From: Neobacillus citreus
GTDB lineage: Bacteria > Bacillota > Bacilli > Bacillales > Cytobacillaceae
Assembly: GCF_018343545.2 (NCBI RefSeq)
Contig: NZ_JAGYPE020000033.1
Coordinates: 1 to 55,257, forward strand
Length of the DNA stretch: 55,257 nucleotides
Direction: 5' to 3'
The notes under the pieces were generated by a model. It had not been told where the DNA came from, made no database searches, and was given only the letters and a program-made list of their open reading frames with translations. Shown piece after piece: positions 25,133-34,004 of this stretch. The number at the start of each line of letters is the position of its first letter. The stretch's first letter is position 1. A program made the translations under genes and the position numbers.

Positions 25133-26689
25133 ATGCCCTTTACTCCAGCAGATTTAGTAATTGAAAATGTATCGGTAATTACCATGGATCGGCAATTCCC
25201 GTTTGCTAACGGAGTTGCTGTTGTGAATGGAAAAATTGCAGCACTTCTAACCAATAATGAACAAAAATGGCCGATTAAACCCGGCGGCATGCGCGTAAAT
25301 GGAGAAGGGATGACATTGCTGCCGGGACTCATTGACGCCCATTGCCACCTTCGCGCGCAAACCAGCATGAATTTAGCGGTGCCTTGCAGTCGAAATAAAA
25401 TAAACAGTATTGAAGAAATTATCCTGGCCATCCGTGAACACGCCAAGCGTTTACCGACAGGAACTTGGATTCGTGCGACCGGATACGATCCATTTTTTTT
25501 AACTGAAAACCGTCATCCTAACCGCTGGGACTTGGATAAAGCCGCTCCAAACCATCCCGTTCGTTTGCGCCACATTACTCGTCATGCTTCAGTCCTCAAC
25601 AGTGCAGCACTGGCACTTTCCGGAATTGGACCGAATAGCTCAGATCCGCCGGGAATGAGGGTGGACCGTGACCCTAAGACAGGAAAACCAACAGGAATTG
25701 TATATGGCGGCGATACTTGGCTTTCTCAATATGTGATACCTCCCATTACTGCATCCGAACTGCAAAATGGGGCAAACCATCTGCTAAACGGGCTGCTCAA
25801 AAAAGGGATTACTGCAGTCCAGGATGCTACCCCTACCAATACGCTTGATGACTTGGAGTTCTGGGCAGCACGAATTCAGCAGGATAATTGGCCAATTTCC
25901 ATTCAAATGATGGCAAATGAACATAATCATATGCCCATGGCTCGACACCTGGCAGAAGAACTGCCGGCCGGGATTTCAAAGCGCTTAGAAATGGGTTCGC
26001 TCAAAGTAGTGCTTGAAGCACTTCCTGAACTTTATCCCTCTATCCAGGAACTTTCTCGGATAGCGGTTGAAGCCACTGGTCGAAATGTACCAATAGCCGT
26101 TCATGTTGTTGACCCCGAAATGGTCTGGGCAGCAACAGAGGCTATTCGCTCGGCCCGGGAAAGGCATCCGAAAAACAACATCCGCCACCGGCTTGAACAC
26201 CTTAGTCTTTGCCCAGAAGCATTTTTACCAGAAATTTCAGCATTAGGAATCATCGTCGTGACAAATCCAAGTCTTATTTATGATCATGGCGACCGATACC
26301 TTATCGATGTCGATCCACTCGAACATGAATGGCTGTATCGGATGAACAGCTTGCTGTCAGAAAACATCACACTTGCGGCCGGATCAGACGCACCCGTAGC
26401 TACATTCGATCCCTGGATTGGAATGAAAACGGCCTGTACGCGGACTTCATTTTCCGGCAGGACTATTGGTCCCGCTGAAAAACTGAACCGCTGGCAGGCT
26501 TTAGAAATGTATACAACAGGTGCAGCACTCGCTGGCGGTTGGAAGAAAGTACGCGGCATGATTCACCCAGGATACCAAGCCGATCTCATTCTGTTGGACC
26601 AGAATCCCCTTACCTGCACTTTGGAGGCTCTAAGCAGCATAAACGTACATGCAGCCTGGTCTGCCGGAAACCTTGTTTATCATAGATAA
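25133..26689 (+). CDS. Amidohydrolase family protein (YtcJ-like, amidohydrolase 3)
   Basis: Metal-dependent hydrolase, 518 residues. Seen: N-terminal beta-sandwich VIENVSVITMDRQFPFANGVAVVNGKI, metal-binding LLPGLIDAHCHLRA, RHITRHASVLNS, IAVHVVDPEMV, RHRLEHLSLC with a metal His, and LAAGSDAPVATFDPW with the catalytic Asp, then the C-terminal IHPGYQADLILLDQNPL. ATG at 25133 after GAGGAG. One of few plus-strand genes here; the IclR gene follows. Substrates of YtcJ-like proteins are varied (amides, lactams, esters) and cannot be assigned. Confidence 0.9.
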   Translation: MPFTPADLVIENVSVITMDRQFPFANGVAVVNGKIAALLTNNEQKWPIKPGGMRVNGEGMTLLPGLIDAHCHLRAQTSMNLAVPCSRNKINSIEEIILAIREHAKRLPTGTWIRATGYDPFFLTENRHPNRWDLDKAAPNHPVRLRHITRHASVLNSAALALSGIGPNSSDPPGMRVDRDPKTGKPTGIVYGGDTWLSQYVIPPITASELQNGANHLLNGLLKKGITAVQDATPTNTLDDLEFWAARIQQDNWPISIQMMANEHNHMPMARHLAEELPAGISKRLEMGSLKVVLEALPELYPSIQELSRIAVEATGRNVPIAVHVVDPEMVWAATEAIRSARERHPKNNIRHRLEHLSLCPEAFLPEISALGIIVVTNPSLIYDHGDRYLIDVDPLEHEWLYRMNSLLSENITLAAGSDAPVATFDPWIGMKTACTRTSFSGRTIGPAEKLNRWQALEMYTTGAALAGGWKKVRGMIHPGYQADLILLDQNPLTCTLEALSSINVHAAWSAGNLVYHR

Positions 26690-26714
26690 TTAAGATATTC
26701 ATTATTTTCATAGT

Positions 26715-26743
26715 TTGTAAAAAATAGGTGCTTCCCTTATAAT
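26715..26743 (+). promoter_or_regulatory. Promoter of the iclR-family gene
   Basis: -35 TTGTAA (26715-26720), 17-base spacer, -10 TATAAT (26738-26743), leader of about 65 bases to the ATG at 26815. Confidence 0.65.
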
Positions 26744-26814
26744 GAATGTAACTTTCATGAAGGAAGACAATAGGATTTCCAGATTACTTTAGAAACTGGT
26801 TTTAGGGGGACATC

Positions 26815-27588
26815 ATGGATACGAAAAAGACGATTCATCGATCAAGCACGGTAGATAATGCTATCTCAATTCTTTCATTGTTTCTAAAATATGACTCTAT
26901 AGGGCTTATGGACATGGAACGGGAATTGGGCATCAGTAAGACGGCGGCTTTTCGCTTAGCTGCCACCATGACCGATCGCGGCTTTTTGGTAAAAAACCCA
27001 AAATCCAAACAATATTACCCTGGACCGATTCTTTTCCAATTAGTGCAAAAGTTCCAAGTGAACGATATAACCACTATCTCTCAGCCATATATACAGGAAT
27101 TGGCTGAACGGACAAATGAGTCTATTTATCTATCGATTCGAACAGGAAACAGCTACATTTTTTTAACCGGAATTGATAGTATCTATCCCGTTAAAGTAAC
27201 CATCCCCTTTGGCGATGAAATCGATTTAACTATAGGTGCTGCCGGAAAGCTGCATATGGCCTACATGTCGAATGCTGATATGGAAACCTACATCAAGCGG
27301 ACTGGCTTTGAAAAAAATTCACCGGTTGACTTCGAAAATTTAGAGGAAGACCTAGCTAGAATCAGATCATTGAGCTATTCTACAAGTTTTGGTGAAGCTT
27401 TTCCAGATTCCGGCGGAGTCGTGGCACCAATCTGGGGTCTCGGTGAGGAGCCAACTGCCGCGCTTGGTCTCTTCCTTCCGATGTCACGTCTGTCTGACGA
27501 TAAAAAGGATGAACTTGTTAAACTTGTTGTAGATTTTGCTGACAATATATCTGCCGAATTCAAAAGAAGGCAGGAAACAACACAATAA
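26815..27588 (+). CDS. IclR-family transcriptional regulator
   Basis: 257 residues. N-terminal winged helix at about residues 10-70 (STVDNAISILSLFLKYDSIGLMDMERELGISKTAAFRLAATM). The C-terminal GAF-like effector domain contains DLTIGAAGKLHMAYM, YSTSFGEAFPDSGGVVAPIWG and ALGLFLPMSRLS. ATG follows AGGGGG. It has its own promoter and is convergent with the enoyl-CoA hydratase genes. A regulator of the adjacent amidohydrolase or of the CoA cluster; the target site was not identified. Confidence 0.92.
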   Translation: MDTKKTIHRSSTVDNAISILSLFLKYDSIGLMDMERELGISKTAAFRLAATMTDRGFLVKNPKSKQYYPGPILFQLVQKFQVNDITTISQPYIQELAERTNESIYLSIRTGNSYIFLTGIDSIYPVKVTIPFGDEIDLTIGAAGKLHMAYMSNADMETYIKRTGFEKNSPVDFENLEEDLARIRSLSYSTSFGEAFPDSGGVVAPIWGLGEEPTAALGLFLPMSRLSDDKKDELVKLVVDFADNISAEFKRRQETTQ

Positions 27589-27596
27589 ACGAGGGC

Positions 27597-27634
27597 GCAA
27601 GACGAACATAAGATTAATCCTATGTTCGTCTTGC
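27597..27634. terminator. Bidirectional hairpin between convergent iclR and enoyl-CoA hydratase genes
   Basis: Perfect 14-bp arms gcaagacgaacata (27597-27610) and tatgttcgtcttgc (27621-27634), ten-base loop. No T-tract on either side. The right arm is inside the hydratase coding region and supplies its last residues. Confidence 0.75.
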
Positions 27635-28351
27635 TGTCCATGATCGTGCCACGAGAACCTGCTCCCGGGCAAGACCTTGTGATAACGGGAGTTCTAAGCC
27701 GTTAGCCACCAATGTTTTAATCCATCTCGATGATTGCGGATTACGTTCAACCAGTGTTTTCATATAGTCAATTGTGGTCTTGAGCAAATCCTCCGATGGT
27801 ACGATCCGGCTAATCATTCTTCGCTCGAATCCCTCCTCAGCCGTTATCCGATTGCCGCAAAGGGCAAATTCTAAGGCTAAACCATGGTGCACCAATCTTG
27901 GCAGACTCTGAGTCCCTCCTGCCGCTGGAATCATTCCTAAACCGGCCTCAGGAAGGGAAAGAACGGTTCCCGGTGCTGCAAACCGAAAATCACAAAGCAT
28001 CGCCATTTCCAGTCCCGACCCTACCGCAAAGCCATGCAATGCTGCAGCAATCGGTTTCGGAAACCGGCGAAATTCATCCCATAAATCCCGTTGCAATCTT
28101 ACCCTTCGTTTCCTTATGACGGCAGGCTCTGTTCCAAATTCCGTTAAATCCGCTCCTGCACAAAACCCCCGCCCTGCGCCACAAAGGACGAGAGCGTCAA
28201 CGGATGGATCATCACGAACCGCAAGTAAGGCTTCATATAATTGATCCCTTATTTCCACACTGAATGCGTTTAATTTGTCAGGCTTATTCAATGTAATCAC
28301 TGCAATTTGTCCGTCTTTTTCCAAAAGGACCGCATGTTCTTTTTCTGTCAA
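27620..28351 (-). CDS. Enoyl-CoA hydratase/isomerase family protein, C-terminally short
   Basis: Crotonase-fold enzyme, 243 residues. Seen: ITLNKPDKLNAFSVEI, GAGRGFCAGADLTEF (oxyanion-hole Gly region), LHGFAVGSGLEMAMLCDFRFA, LPEAGLGMIPAAGGTQSLPRLV with the Glu of the LPE motif, and MISRIVPSEDLL. The protein stops at SWTARRT, about 20 residues before the usual EGxxAFLEKR tail, and its final codons are inside the terminator hairpin. The tail contributes to the active site or trimer in this family, so activity may be altered. Last gene of module A. ATG at 28351 follows AGGAGG. Confidence 0.85.
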   Translation of the reverse strand: MTEKEHAVLLEKDGQIAVITLNKPDKLNAFSVEIRDQLYEALLAVRDDPSVDALVLCGAGRGFCAGADLTEFGTEPAVIRKRRVRLQRDLWDEFRRFPKPIAAALHGFAVGSGLEMAMLCDFRFAAPGTVLSLPEAGLGMIPAAGGTQSLPRLVHHGLALEFALCGNRITAEEGFERRMISRIVPSEDLLKTTIDYMKTLVERNPQSSRWIKTLVANGLELPLSQGLAREQVLVARSWTARRT

Positions 28352-28411
28352 AATGCCCCCTCCTTTTTAAATTTAGTCTAAAGATAGTTGGAACGAAGCG
28401 AATCTAGTGCA

Positions 28412-29191
28412 CTATTCTCCTATAAAATTTGGAGTTCGCTTTTCGAGAAAGGACCTAACCCCTTCCATCCGATCCTGACTTGTCTGGAGCAGCATATAAA
28501 TATCAAGTTCCAAGCGCAGTGCCTGTTCTAATGGCAGTTCACTTCCTCTTAACAGACACTCTTTCGTATATTGCAAGGAAAGGGTGGACATATTAACAAG
28601 CTGCTTAGCCTTGTTACAAGCCTCAACCCAAAGTAAATCATCTTCTATTAATTTGTTGACCAAACCTAAATGGAAAGCTTGGTGTGCCTGGACCACATCC
28701 CCTCCCAAGAGCATCGACATGGCAGGACCTTTGCCAATTAATCGCGGTAACCGCTGGGTAATCCCTCCGGCGGGTACCCGCCCCCAGGTTGATTCGGGAA
28801 CGGAAAAGACCGCATTCTCAGTTGCATAGCGGATATCCGCTATGCAAGCCAAGCTTAGACCCAGTGACGCACAATATCCCTTAATGGCCGCAATAATCGG
28901 CACAGGCAACCGAGCCCACTCTTCAAGAGCAGCACAGGCAAGAGTCAAGGCTGAATAGGCTTCATCGCTGAAATCCTCTGCGTCATCCGGAGCAGGGAGA
29001 CCGCTTGAAAAACACTTTCCCCGAGCACCCAACACAATGACTTTAATATCGTCTCGTTCTTGTACATCACGGGCAAGACTTAGAAGCTCTTGAGCCATTT
29101 CTGGATTGAATTGATTATGGTTTTCAGGGTTATTAAGCAGCACATGGGCGATACAATCATCGACCCACACGTCAAGAAAACGGTATTTCAT
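28412..29191 (-). CDS. Enoyl-CoA hydratase/isomerase family protein
   Basis: Crotonase-fold enzyme of 259 residues, full length: it ends with the expected EGVRSFLEKRTPNF. Seen: VLLNNPENHNQFNPEM, GARGKCFSSGLPAPDD, IKGYCASLGLSLACIADIRYA, VPESTWGRVPAGGITQRLPRLIG, GLVNKLIEDD. The first oxyanion-hole motif reads FSSGLP rather than the common FxAGxD, and the LPE segment reads VPES, so it is a divergent member. ATG at 29191 after GAGGAGG. Lies between the fused CoA-transferase and the short hydratase in module A. Confidence 0.88.
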   Translation of the reverse strand: MKYRFLDVWVDDCIAHVLLNNPENHNQFNPEMAQELLSLARDVQERDDIKVIVLGARGKCFSSGLPAPDDAEDFSDEAYSALTLACAALEEWARLPVPIIAAIKGYCASLGLSLACIADIRYATENAVFSVPESTWGRVPAGGITQRLPRLIGKGPAMSMLLGGDVVQAHQAFHLGLVNKLIEDDLLWVEACNKAKQLVNMSTLSLQYTKECLLRGSELPLEQALRLELDIYMLLQTSQDRMEGVRSFLEKRTPNFIGE

Positions 29192-29243
29192 TCATTAGAC
29201 CTCCTCTTATAGGAAAAGTTAAATAACATAACATCTATTAATC

Positions 29244-31142
29244 TTATAAATCTGCACCAGACGCCCCTTGGCCGACCAGCTGAATCACCTCATCCGTATG
29301 CTGGCCAAGTGCTGGAGGGGGAAATGTTTGTGCCTCCCAGTCAGGACTACTCCAAGGCATTCCAAGAACCGGTGGGCCGCCGTCTATCATTAATCGTAGG
29401 ATCTGACCATCATTGGCAAGCTCATTTATTCCATTCACACTAATAGGTGTTCTCGGCTTTTCCGGTATCTTCTGATTTAGTATATAATCAGCCGTAAATT
29501 GACAAGCCGTTTCATATTGGGAAGCATCTATTTGGATGCCGCTCCCCGCCGCCATTCGAAAAAGAAGTGCGGCAGCTAAAGCAAACGCGCCATGAATCCC
29601 CGCTCCAATATCGCTTACTGAAAAACCAGGGAGCCACGGTCCTTCTTCTGCTTCAGAATGGTTAGTCAGCGCCGCCATTCCAGACATCGCTTCCAACGTT
29701 GGCCCATAGCCAACAAAGTTACAGTATGGTCCCGTCTGCCCAAAGGCGGAAAGAGAAACCATGGTAAGGTCCGGCCGATGTTTCCAAAGCTCCTCCTTCG
29801 ATAATTGAAAATTAGGCATAACCCGTGGGCTGAAATTTTCAACAAGCACATCACTTACCTTAACTAGCTCGAGAAATTGTTGACGGTCAGACGGCAAACG
29901 GAGGTCTAACTGGACACCAAGCTTATTACGATTCAATTCCCTGAAAAACGGGGCTGAGGAGCCCTGATTTGAACGGATCCCATCTGGACGATGGGGTGCC
30001 TCCACCTTAATGACCTTTGCCCCTAAATCTGCAAAGATCCTAGTGCAATAGGGACCTGACCACATACCGGTCAAATCGAGGATCCTAAGTCCCTTCCAAG
30101 ATGGTTTGTTGAAAAAAGTGCCCTGTTTAATAGTAGGAACTGGTCCTTTATTTACCTTCCAAGGAAGCCGCATTCCTATTATCTTGGAGCTGGTGGCTTC
30201 CCAAACACCTCGGGCGTCCAAGTGCGGACAAGCAAGCACCTCTTCAACGGTCTGGGCTTTCGAAAATGGCAGCCGGAGTGCCTGCCCTGTCATAAATAAT
30301 TCTTCACGCGTCATCCTTCGGCTCCAGTTTCCCAATTCTTCTTCCAATCTTGAACAGTCCATCTTGCGTCCCTCATTATTCAACCATTCATTCCGAAGGG
30401 GAAGTTCCGCCCATCTCGCTAACAATTCCCACTTTTCATCGACAGGCGCCCCGACAAAGGCCCAGCCGTCAAGAGCCGGCAAAATGGTCATCGGTGCCAA
30501 TTTGTTATGACGGTTGCCGGTTCTGCCACGGGAAATTCCTGTGGCCAAGCAGGTGGAAAAGGCTCCTTCAAGGGCGCTGACAGCAATGGTAAGGGCATGA
30601 ATTTGCACAAATCGCCCCTTTCCGGACCAACCCCTTTCAACCAGACCAAGCAGCCCTGCTGTTGCCGCATGAGCACCAACTAAATAAGCAGCCGGATATC
30701 CCCCAACATTCATAGGAGGAAAATCAGGGGCCCCGGTAAGGGACATCCACCCCCCAAGTGCCTGAAGTGCATATTCCTCATCTGAGTCAACACCCGAAGG
30801 GAACTGAATACAGATTCCGATACAAGTTTTCGGTAGATCAGTCAGCAGCCTTCTTGTATCATCTGAGATATGACTATCCCAAAGAATAATGTCCCACTGT
30901 TCCTTTAGAAGTCTTATCACTGTCTCGGTGAACTCTTTTTCGCACGTGGTTTCTACCATTACTTTGTTTGAATCCCTAAAAATAGATGTAGATGTTGAAC
31001 TAGTCCGTATCTTTGTTACCGCGGCTCCACTTTCGGCAAAGAGCCTTCCAGCGTAGCCGCCAGAAGGACCGGCTGTTAATTCCAAAATCCGAAGTCCGAT
31101 TAATAGTTCCGTTTCGAGCCCCTTTGCCATAACCCTTTTCAC
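29244..31142 (-). CDS. Tandem CaiB/BaiF (class III) CoA-transferase fusion
   Basis: 632 residues made of two family III CoA-transferase units. Unit one (about 15-340) begins LRILELTAGPSGGYAGRLFAESGAAV. Unit two (about 350-632) begins LRILDLTGMWSGPYCTRIFADLGAKV. In unit two the catalytic Asp is present (Asp511, SVSDIGAGIHGAF). At the matching place in unit one there is Ala (about Ala152, PAAYLVGAHAA), so only unit two should be catalytic. Start is uncertain: GTG 31142 and ATG 31130 both have imperfect ribosome-site spacing. It would move CoA between organic acids. It lies after the two small cysteine-rich proteins. Confidence 0.88.
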   Translation of the reverse strand: MKRVMAKGLETELLIGLRILELTAGPSGGYAGRLFAESGAAVTKIRTSSTSTSIFRDSNKVMVETTCEKEFTETVIRLLKEQWDIILWDSHISDDTRRLLTDLPKTCIGICIQFPSGVDSDEEYALQALGGWMSLTGAPDFPPMNVGGYPAAYLVGAHAATAGLLGLVERGWSGKGRFVQIHALTIAVSALEGAFSTCLATGISRGRTGNRHNKLAPMTILPALDGWAFVGAPVDEKWELLARWAELPLRNEWLNNEGRKMDCSRLEEELGNWSRRMTREELFMTGQALRLPFSKAQTVEEVLACPHLDARGVWEATSSKIIGMRLPWKVNKGPVPTIKQGTFFNKPSWKGLRILDLTGMWSGPYCTRIFADLGAKVIKVEAPHRPDGIRSNQGSSAPFFRELNRNKLGVQLDLRLPSDRQQFLELVKVSDVLVENFSPRVMPNFQLSKEELWKHRPDLTMVSLSAFGQTGPYCNFVGYGPTLEAMSGMAALTNHSEAEEGPWLPGFSVSDIGAGIHGAFALAAALLFRMAAGSGIQIDASQYETACQFTADYILNQKIPEKPRTPISVNGINELANDGQILRLMIDGGPPVLGMPWSSPDWEAQTFPPPALGQHTDEVIQLVGQGASGADL

Positions 31143-31157
31143 ACCCTCAAAAATGGA

Positions 31158-31301
31158 TTAGTCTGCCGTTGGCAAAGCAACCGGTTTTTTCAGCTGCATA
31201 TCAACACCACAGCATTGGACCGTTCCTTCCCCTGCTTTAGTACAAAGAACTTCACTACCGCACTCCTTGCATTCCAAGCGTTTTCCAAGCTGGTTAGCCA
31301 T
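31158..31301 (-). CDS. Desulforedoxin-like microprotein 1 (47 aa)
   Basis: 47-residue ORF with an excellent ribosome site (AAGGAGTGAAGGTA then ATG at 31301). Cysteines at 11, 14, 30 and 31 form CxxC-x15-CC (ECKECGS ... VQCCGVDM), plus Cys20. The spacing is the same as in desulforedoxin and the N-terminal FeS4 domain of desulfoferrodoxin, so a mononuclear Fe or Zn site is expected. A paralogue lies 71 bases upstream. It is embedded between CoA-transferase genes on the same strand. Function in this pathway is unknown: electron transfer, a structural metal site or a partner of a CoA enzyme are possibilities. Confidence 0.8.
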   Translation of the reverse strand: MANQLGKRLECKECGSEVLCTKAGEGTVQCCGVDMQLKKPVALPTAD

Positions 31302-31372
31302 TACCTTCACTCCTTTTTCACTCAGTAGTTGAGTCACTTAAAAAGATGTTCCTTCATTAGAACCTTCCAGGC

Positions 31373-31489
31373 TTATTTCTTTTCTAAAGGGTTACCGCAG
31401 CATTTCAAGTCTGCAATCCCTGCTTTCGTTATGATAAATTCACTATGACAATTCGGACATACATATTTAGTACCAATCTTAACCGACAT
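31373..31489 (-). CDS. Desulforedoxin-like microprotein 2 (38 aa)
   Basis: 38-residue ORF starting at ATG 31489 with AAGGAGG-CAGGGAGA upstream. Cysteines again at 11, 14, 30 and 31 (YVCPNCHS ... LKCCGNPLEKK), the same CxxC-x15-CC spacing as microprotein 1 and as classical 36-residue desulforedoxin. Little sequence outside the cysteines and TKAG is shared with its neighbour. Same strand and spacing as module A genes, so it is likely cotranscribed. Expected to bind one Fe or Zn through four Cys. Confidence 0.8.
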   Translation of the reverse strand: MSVKIGTKYVCPNCHSEFIITKAGIADLKCCGNPLEKK

Positions 31490-31533
31490 TCTCCCTGCCT
31501 CCTTGGTGATATTGAAATGAATAGTGTTTAAAG

Positions 31534-32769
31534 CTATTTACTTATCTTTGCTCCTAACGGCTCAACCCCAATGATTTCCTCTTTTTCCAACGATTCGATT
31601 TGATTTTCGGACAGTCCCATGAGGCCTTTTAATACATATTCATTATGCTGGCCAAGCTTTGGCGCAGGGCTGTGATGTTCAAGACGAGTACCAGAGAATT
31701 TTACCGGCCAGGAAGGAAAAGCATGAGTTCCGTTGAGATCACGAGTCACTTCTTGGAACATTCCTTGTAAAAATGGATCCTCCTCCATCTCATCTACCTC
31801 AAGTACAGGCCCAGCACTTATTCCTGCATGCTGAAGTAAATCAGCTGCCTCATAATGACCTAATTTTATTGTCCAGCTTTCTACTAATTGGTCGAGTTCA
31901 TCTTGATGCCGACAACGGCACGAAGCTGTTTGAAACCGCTCGTCAGTCGCCAATGATGGCTTATCAATAACCCCACAAAATTTCCGCCATTCTTCATCAT
32001 TCGTGATCGAAATCGCTACCCAAGAATCTTCTCCTTTACTGCGGTAGACACCGTGGGGAGCCATATTGGGCTGACGGTTACCAGTACGTCCCCAATTGCG
32101 TCCATTCAGGGAGACATCTGCAATCGGCTGGCCAATAAAATTGGCACAAGCCTCCGTTTGCGCGACCTCCACGTGCTGCCCCTTGCCTGTCCGGTTTCGA
32201 TATTCCAGCGCAGCCAATAATGCATAGGTCGTATGAAAACTTGAAATGACATCCCCCACTCCTGAAATGATCAACGGATTCTCATTATCGTATCCGTTTG
32301 TCTGGGCAATGCCGGACAGAATTTCAAATGTGTAAGCAAAACCCGGCTTGTCGCGATAGGGACCCGTACTGCCATAAGCAGGCATGGAGACGTAAATGAT
32401 CTCCGGATTCACTTTTTGAAGTTCTTGATAGGAAAGACCGAAGTTTTCCATTACCCGTGGAGAGAAATTCTCAATTACCACATCACTTTTTGCCACTAAT
32501 TCCTTAAACAACTCCAAGCCTTCAGGTACATTCAAATTGAGAGTCAGCCCTAATTTGTTCATATTTGCAGCGTTCCATTGTGGTCCCAATTCCCACCAAT
32601 CCTTCTCTCCAGAAGGTGCCATTGTATATCTAAATCCGTCAGGGAACTGTATTGATTCCACCTTAATCACTTCGGCTCCAAGTGCCCCAAGATAGGAGGT
32701 ACACAACGGGCCGGACCACCACATGCTTAGATCAAGAATGCGAATGCCTTCCAAAGCAAAAGTTGACAT
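31534..32769 (-). CDS. CaiB/BaiF family CoA-transferase
   Basis: Class III CoA-transferase of about 411 residues. Seen: IRILDLSMWWSGPLCTSYLGALGAEVIKVE, VVIENFSPRVMENFGLSYQEL, the catalytic Asp at about residue 173 (SGVGDVISSFHTT), and GKGQHVEVAQTEA. ATG at 32769 is eight bases after AAAGGGG; an upstream in-frame ATG overlaps the previous gene and has no ribosome site. It directly follows another CaiB gene. Pairs of CaiB proteins often form heterodimers (for example BbsE/BbsF of benzylsuccinate degradation), and here this one keeps the catalytic residue while its neighbour does not. Confidence 0.9.
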   Translation of the reverse strand: MSTFALEGIRILDLSMWWSGPLCTSYLGALGAEVIKVESIQFPDGFRYTMAPSGEKDWWELGPQWNAANMNKLGLTLNLNVPEGLELFKELVAKSDVVIENFSPRVMENFGLSYQELQKVNPEIIYVSMPAYGSTGPYRDKPGFAYTFEILSGIAQTNGYDNENPLIISGVGDVISSFHTTYALLAALEYRNRTGKGQHVEVAQTEACANFIGQPIADVSLNGRNWGRTGNRQPNMAPHGVYRSKGEDSWVAISITNDEEWRKFCGVIDKPSLATDERFQTASCRCRHQDELDQLVESWTIKLGHYEAADLLQHAGISAGPVLEVDEMEEDPFLQGMFQEVTRDLNGTHAFPSWPVKFSGTRLEHHSPAPKLGQHNEYVLKGLMGLSENQIESLEKEEIIGVEPLGAKISK

Positions 32770-32801
32770 GTTGTTATCCCCTTTTTTTATCATATAGATC
32801 A

Positions 32802-34004
32802 CTAAATGACCCCTTCAGCCTCCAGACTAGAAAGCTCAGATTCCGAAAATCCTAAAAGGTCATGATAGATACGCAAATTATGTTCACCTAGCAGCGGAGC
32901 CGGACTACTTATTCTCCATGGGGTTTCGGACATACGGTACGGAGCGCCAGGCTGAGAGACTTTTCCCATCACAGGATGGTCAACTTCGACGAAGAATTCC
33001 CGTTCTTTATACTGTGGAAAGCTGAGTATTTCTTCAAAGTTGGGAACAGGGTTCACTGGGATTCGCCATTCCGTTCCAAGTTGGATAATTTCTTCCCTTG
33101 TATGCTCCATCAGCCATTTATCGAATCTTTCCCGAAATAGCTCCTTATGTTGTAATCGATAGTAAAGGGTTGTAAATCGCGGGTCGTCAATCCAATCGTA
33201 CATCTCCGTCATCAAACAAAAGTCTTGCCAGTGCTGCCCTGTAAGAAGATTAATCCCGATATACCCATCCTTGCATTTCTCTATGCTCGGCATCATGACA
33301 TATCTCTTTGTATACTTAGAAGGACTAGTAGGAAAAGAGTTTTGAACAGTCGGATACGATCTTTGCAGCAGTCCGCATTCGGTAATCGATACATCCACGT
33401 GTTTTCCAATCCCCGACCTCCTCCGCTCGAATAAAGCAGCCATGGTTGACATTGCGGCAAATGCACCAGTAAGGTATTCCAGGATTCGTAGCTGGCCTCC
33501 TGCCCTTAGTGGCTCTCTTGTCGGCTCACCTATCGAACTAATAAATCCGCTCATCGCTTGAGTAATTAATTCTGTTCCCCTATAATCCCGGTACTTTCCT
33601 GACTGGCCAAAGTTAGAGATAGATGTCATGACCAACCTTGGATTGATTTCCTTTAACACTTCATAGCTTAAACCTAAGCTGCCCATCACCTTCGGGCTGA
33701 AGTTTTCGACAAGTATATCTGCCTCACGAACCAAATTTTTGAGGATTGTTACGGCACGTTCCGATTTTAAATTGAGGGTAATTCCTTGCTTATTGTTATT
33801 CAAATAGGCGAACAGCCCGCTTGCATTAAGATCAGAATTGTCATTTGGAAACGGTCCTTCCTGTCTTGAGGGATCACCGGATTTTGGCTGTTCTATTTTA
33901 ATGACTTGCGCTCCTAAGTCGGCCAATAGCTTCGTACAATACGGTCCAGCAATATGCCAGGATAGGTCGACTATCTTTAGTCCATTAAGCGCCTGCTTTG
34001 TCAC
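32802..34004 (-). CDS. CaiB/BaiF family CoA-transferase with Glu at the catalytic Asp position
   Basis: About 400 residues. Seen: LKIVDLSWHIAGPYCTKLLADLGAQVIKIEQP, ILVENFSPKVMGSLGLSYEVL, SISNFGQSGKYRDYRGTELI. At the place of the catalytic Asp the sequence is LRILEYLTGAFAAM, giving Glu at about residue 176. GTG at 34004 is six bases after GGGGTG; upstream in-frame ATGs lack ribosome sites. It starts the CoA-transferase block after the DUF35/acyl-CoA dehydrogenase genes. It may be a regulatory or structural partner of the active CaiB protein encoded next. Confidence 0.88.
   Translation of the reverse strand: MTKQALNGLKIVDLSWHIAGPYCTKLLADLGAQVIKIEQPKSGDPSRQEGPFPNDNSDLNASGLFAYLNNNKQGITLNLKSERAVTILKNLVREADILVENFSPKVMGSLGLSYEVLKEINPRLVMTSISNFGQSGKYRDYRGTELITQAMSGFISSIGEPTREPLRAGGQLRILEYLTGAFAAMSTMAALFERRRSGIGKHVDVSITECGLLQRSYPTVQNSFPTSPSKYTKRYVMMPSIEKCKDGYIGINLLTGQHWQDFCLMTEMYDWIDDPRFTTLYYRLQHKELFRERFDKWLMEHTREEIIQLGTEWRIPVNPVPNFEEILSFPQYKEREFFVEVDHPVMGKVSQPGAPYRMSETPWRISSPAPLLGEHNLRIYHDLLGFSESELSSLEAEGVI

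Noticed and set aside
31158..31489. The two small cysteine-rich ORFs as one frameshifted gene
   Set aside because: Each has its own start, ribosome site and complete CxxC-x15-CC set, so they are two separate proteins.
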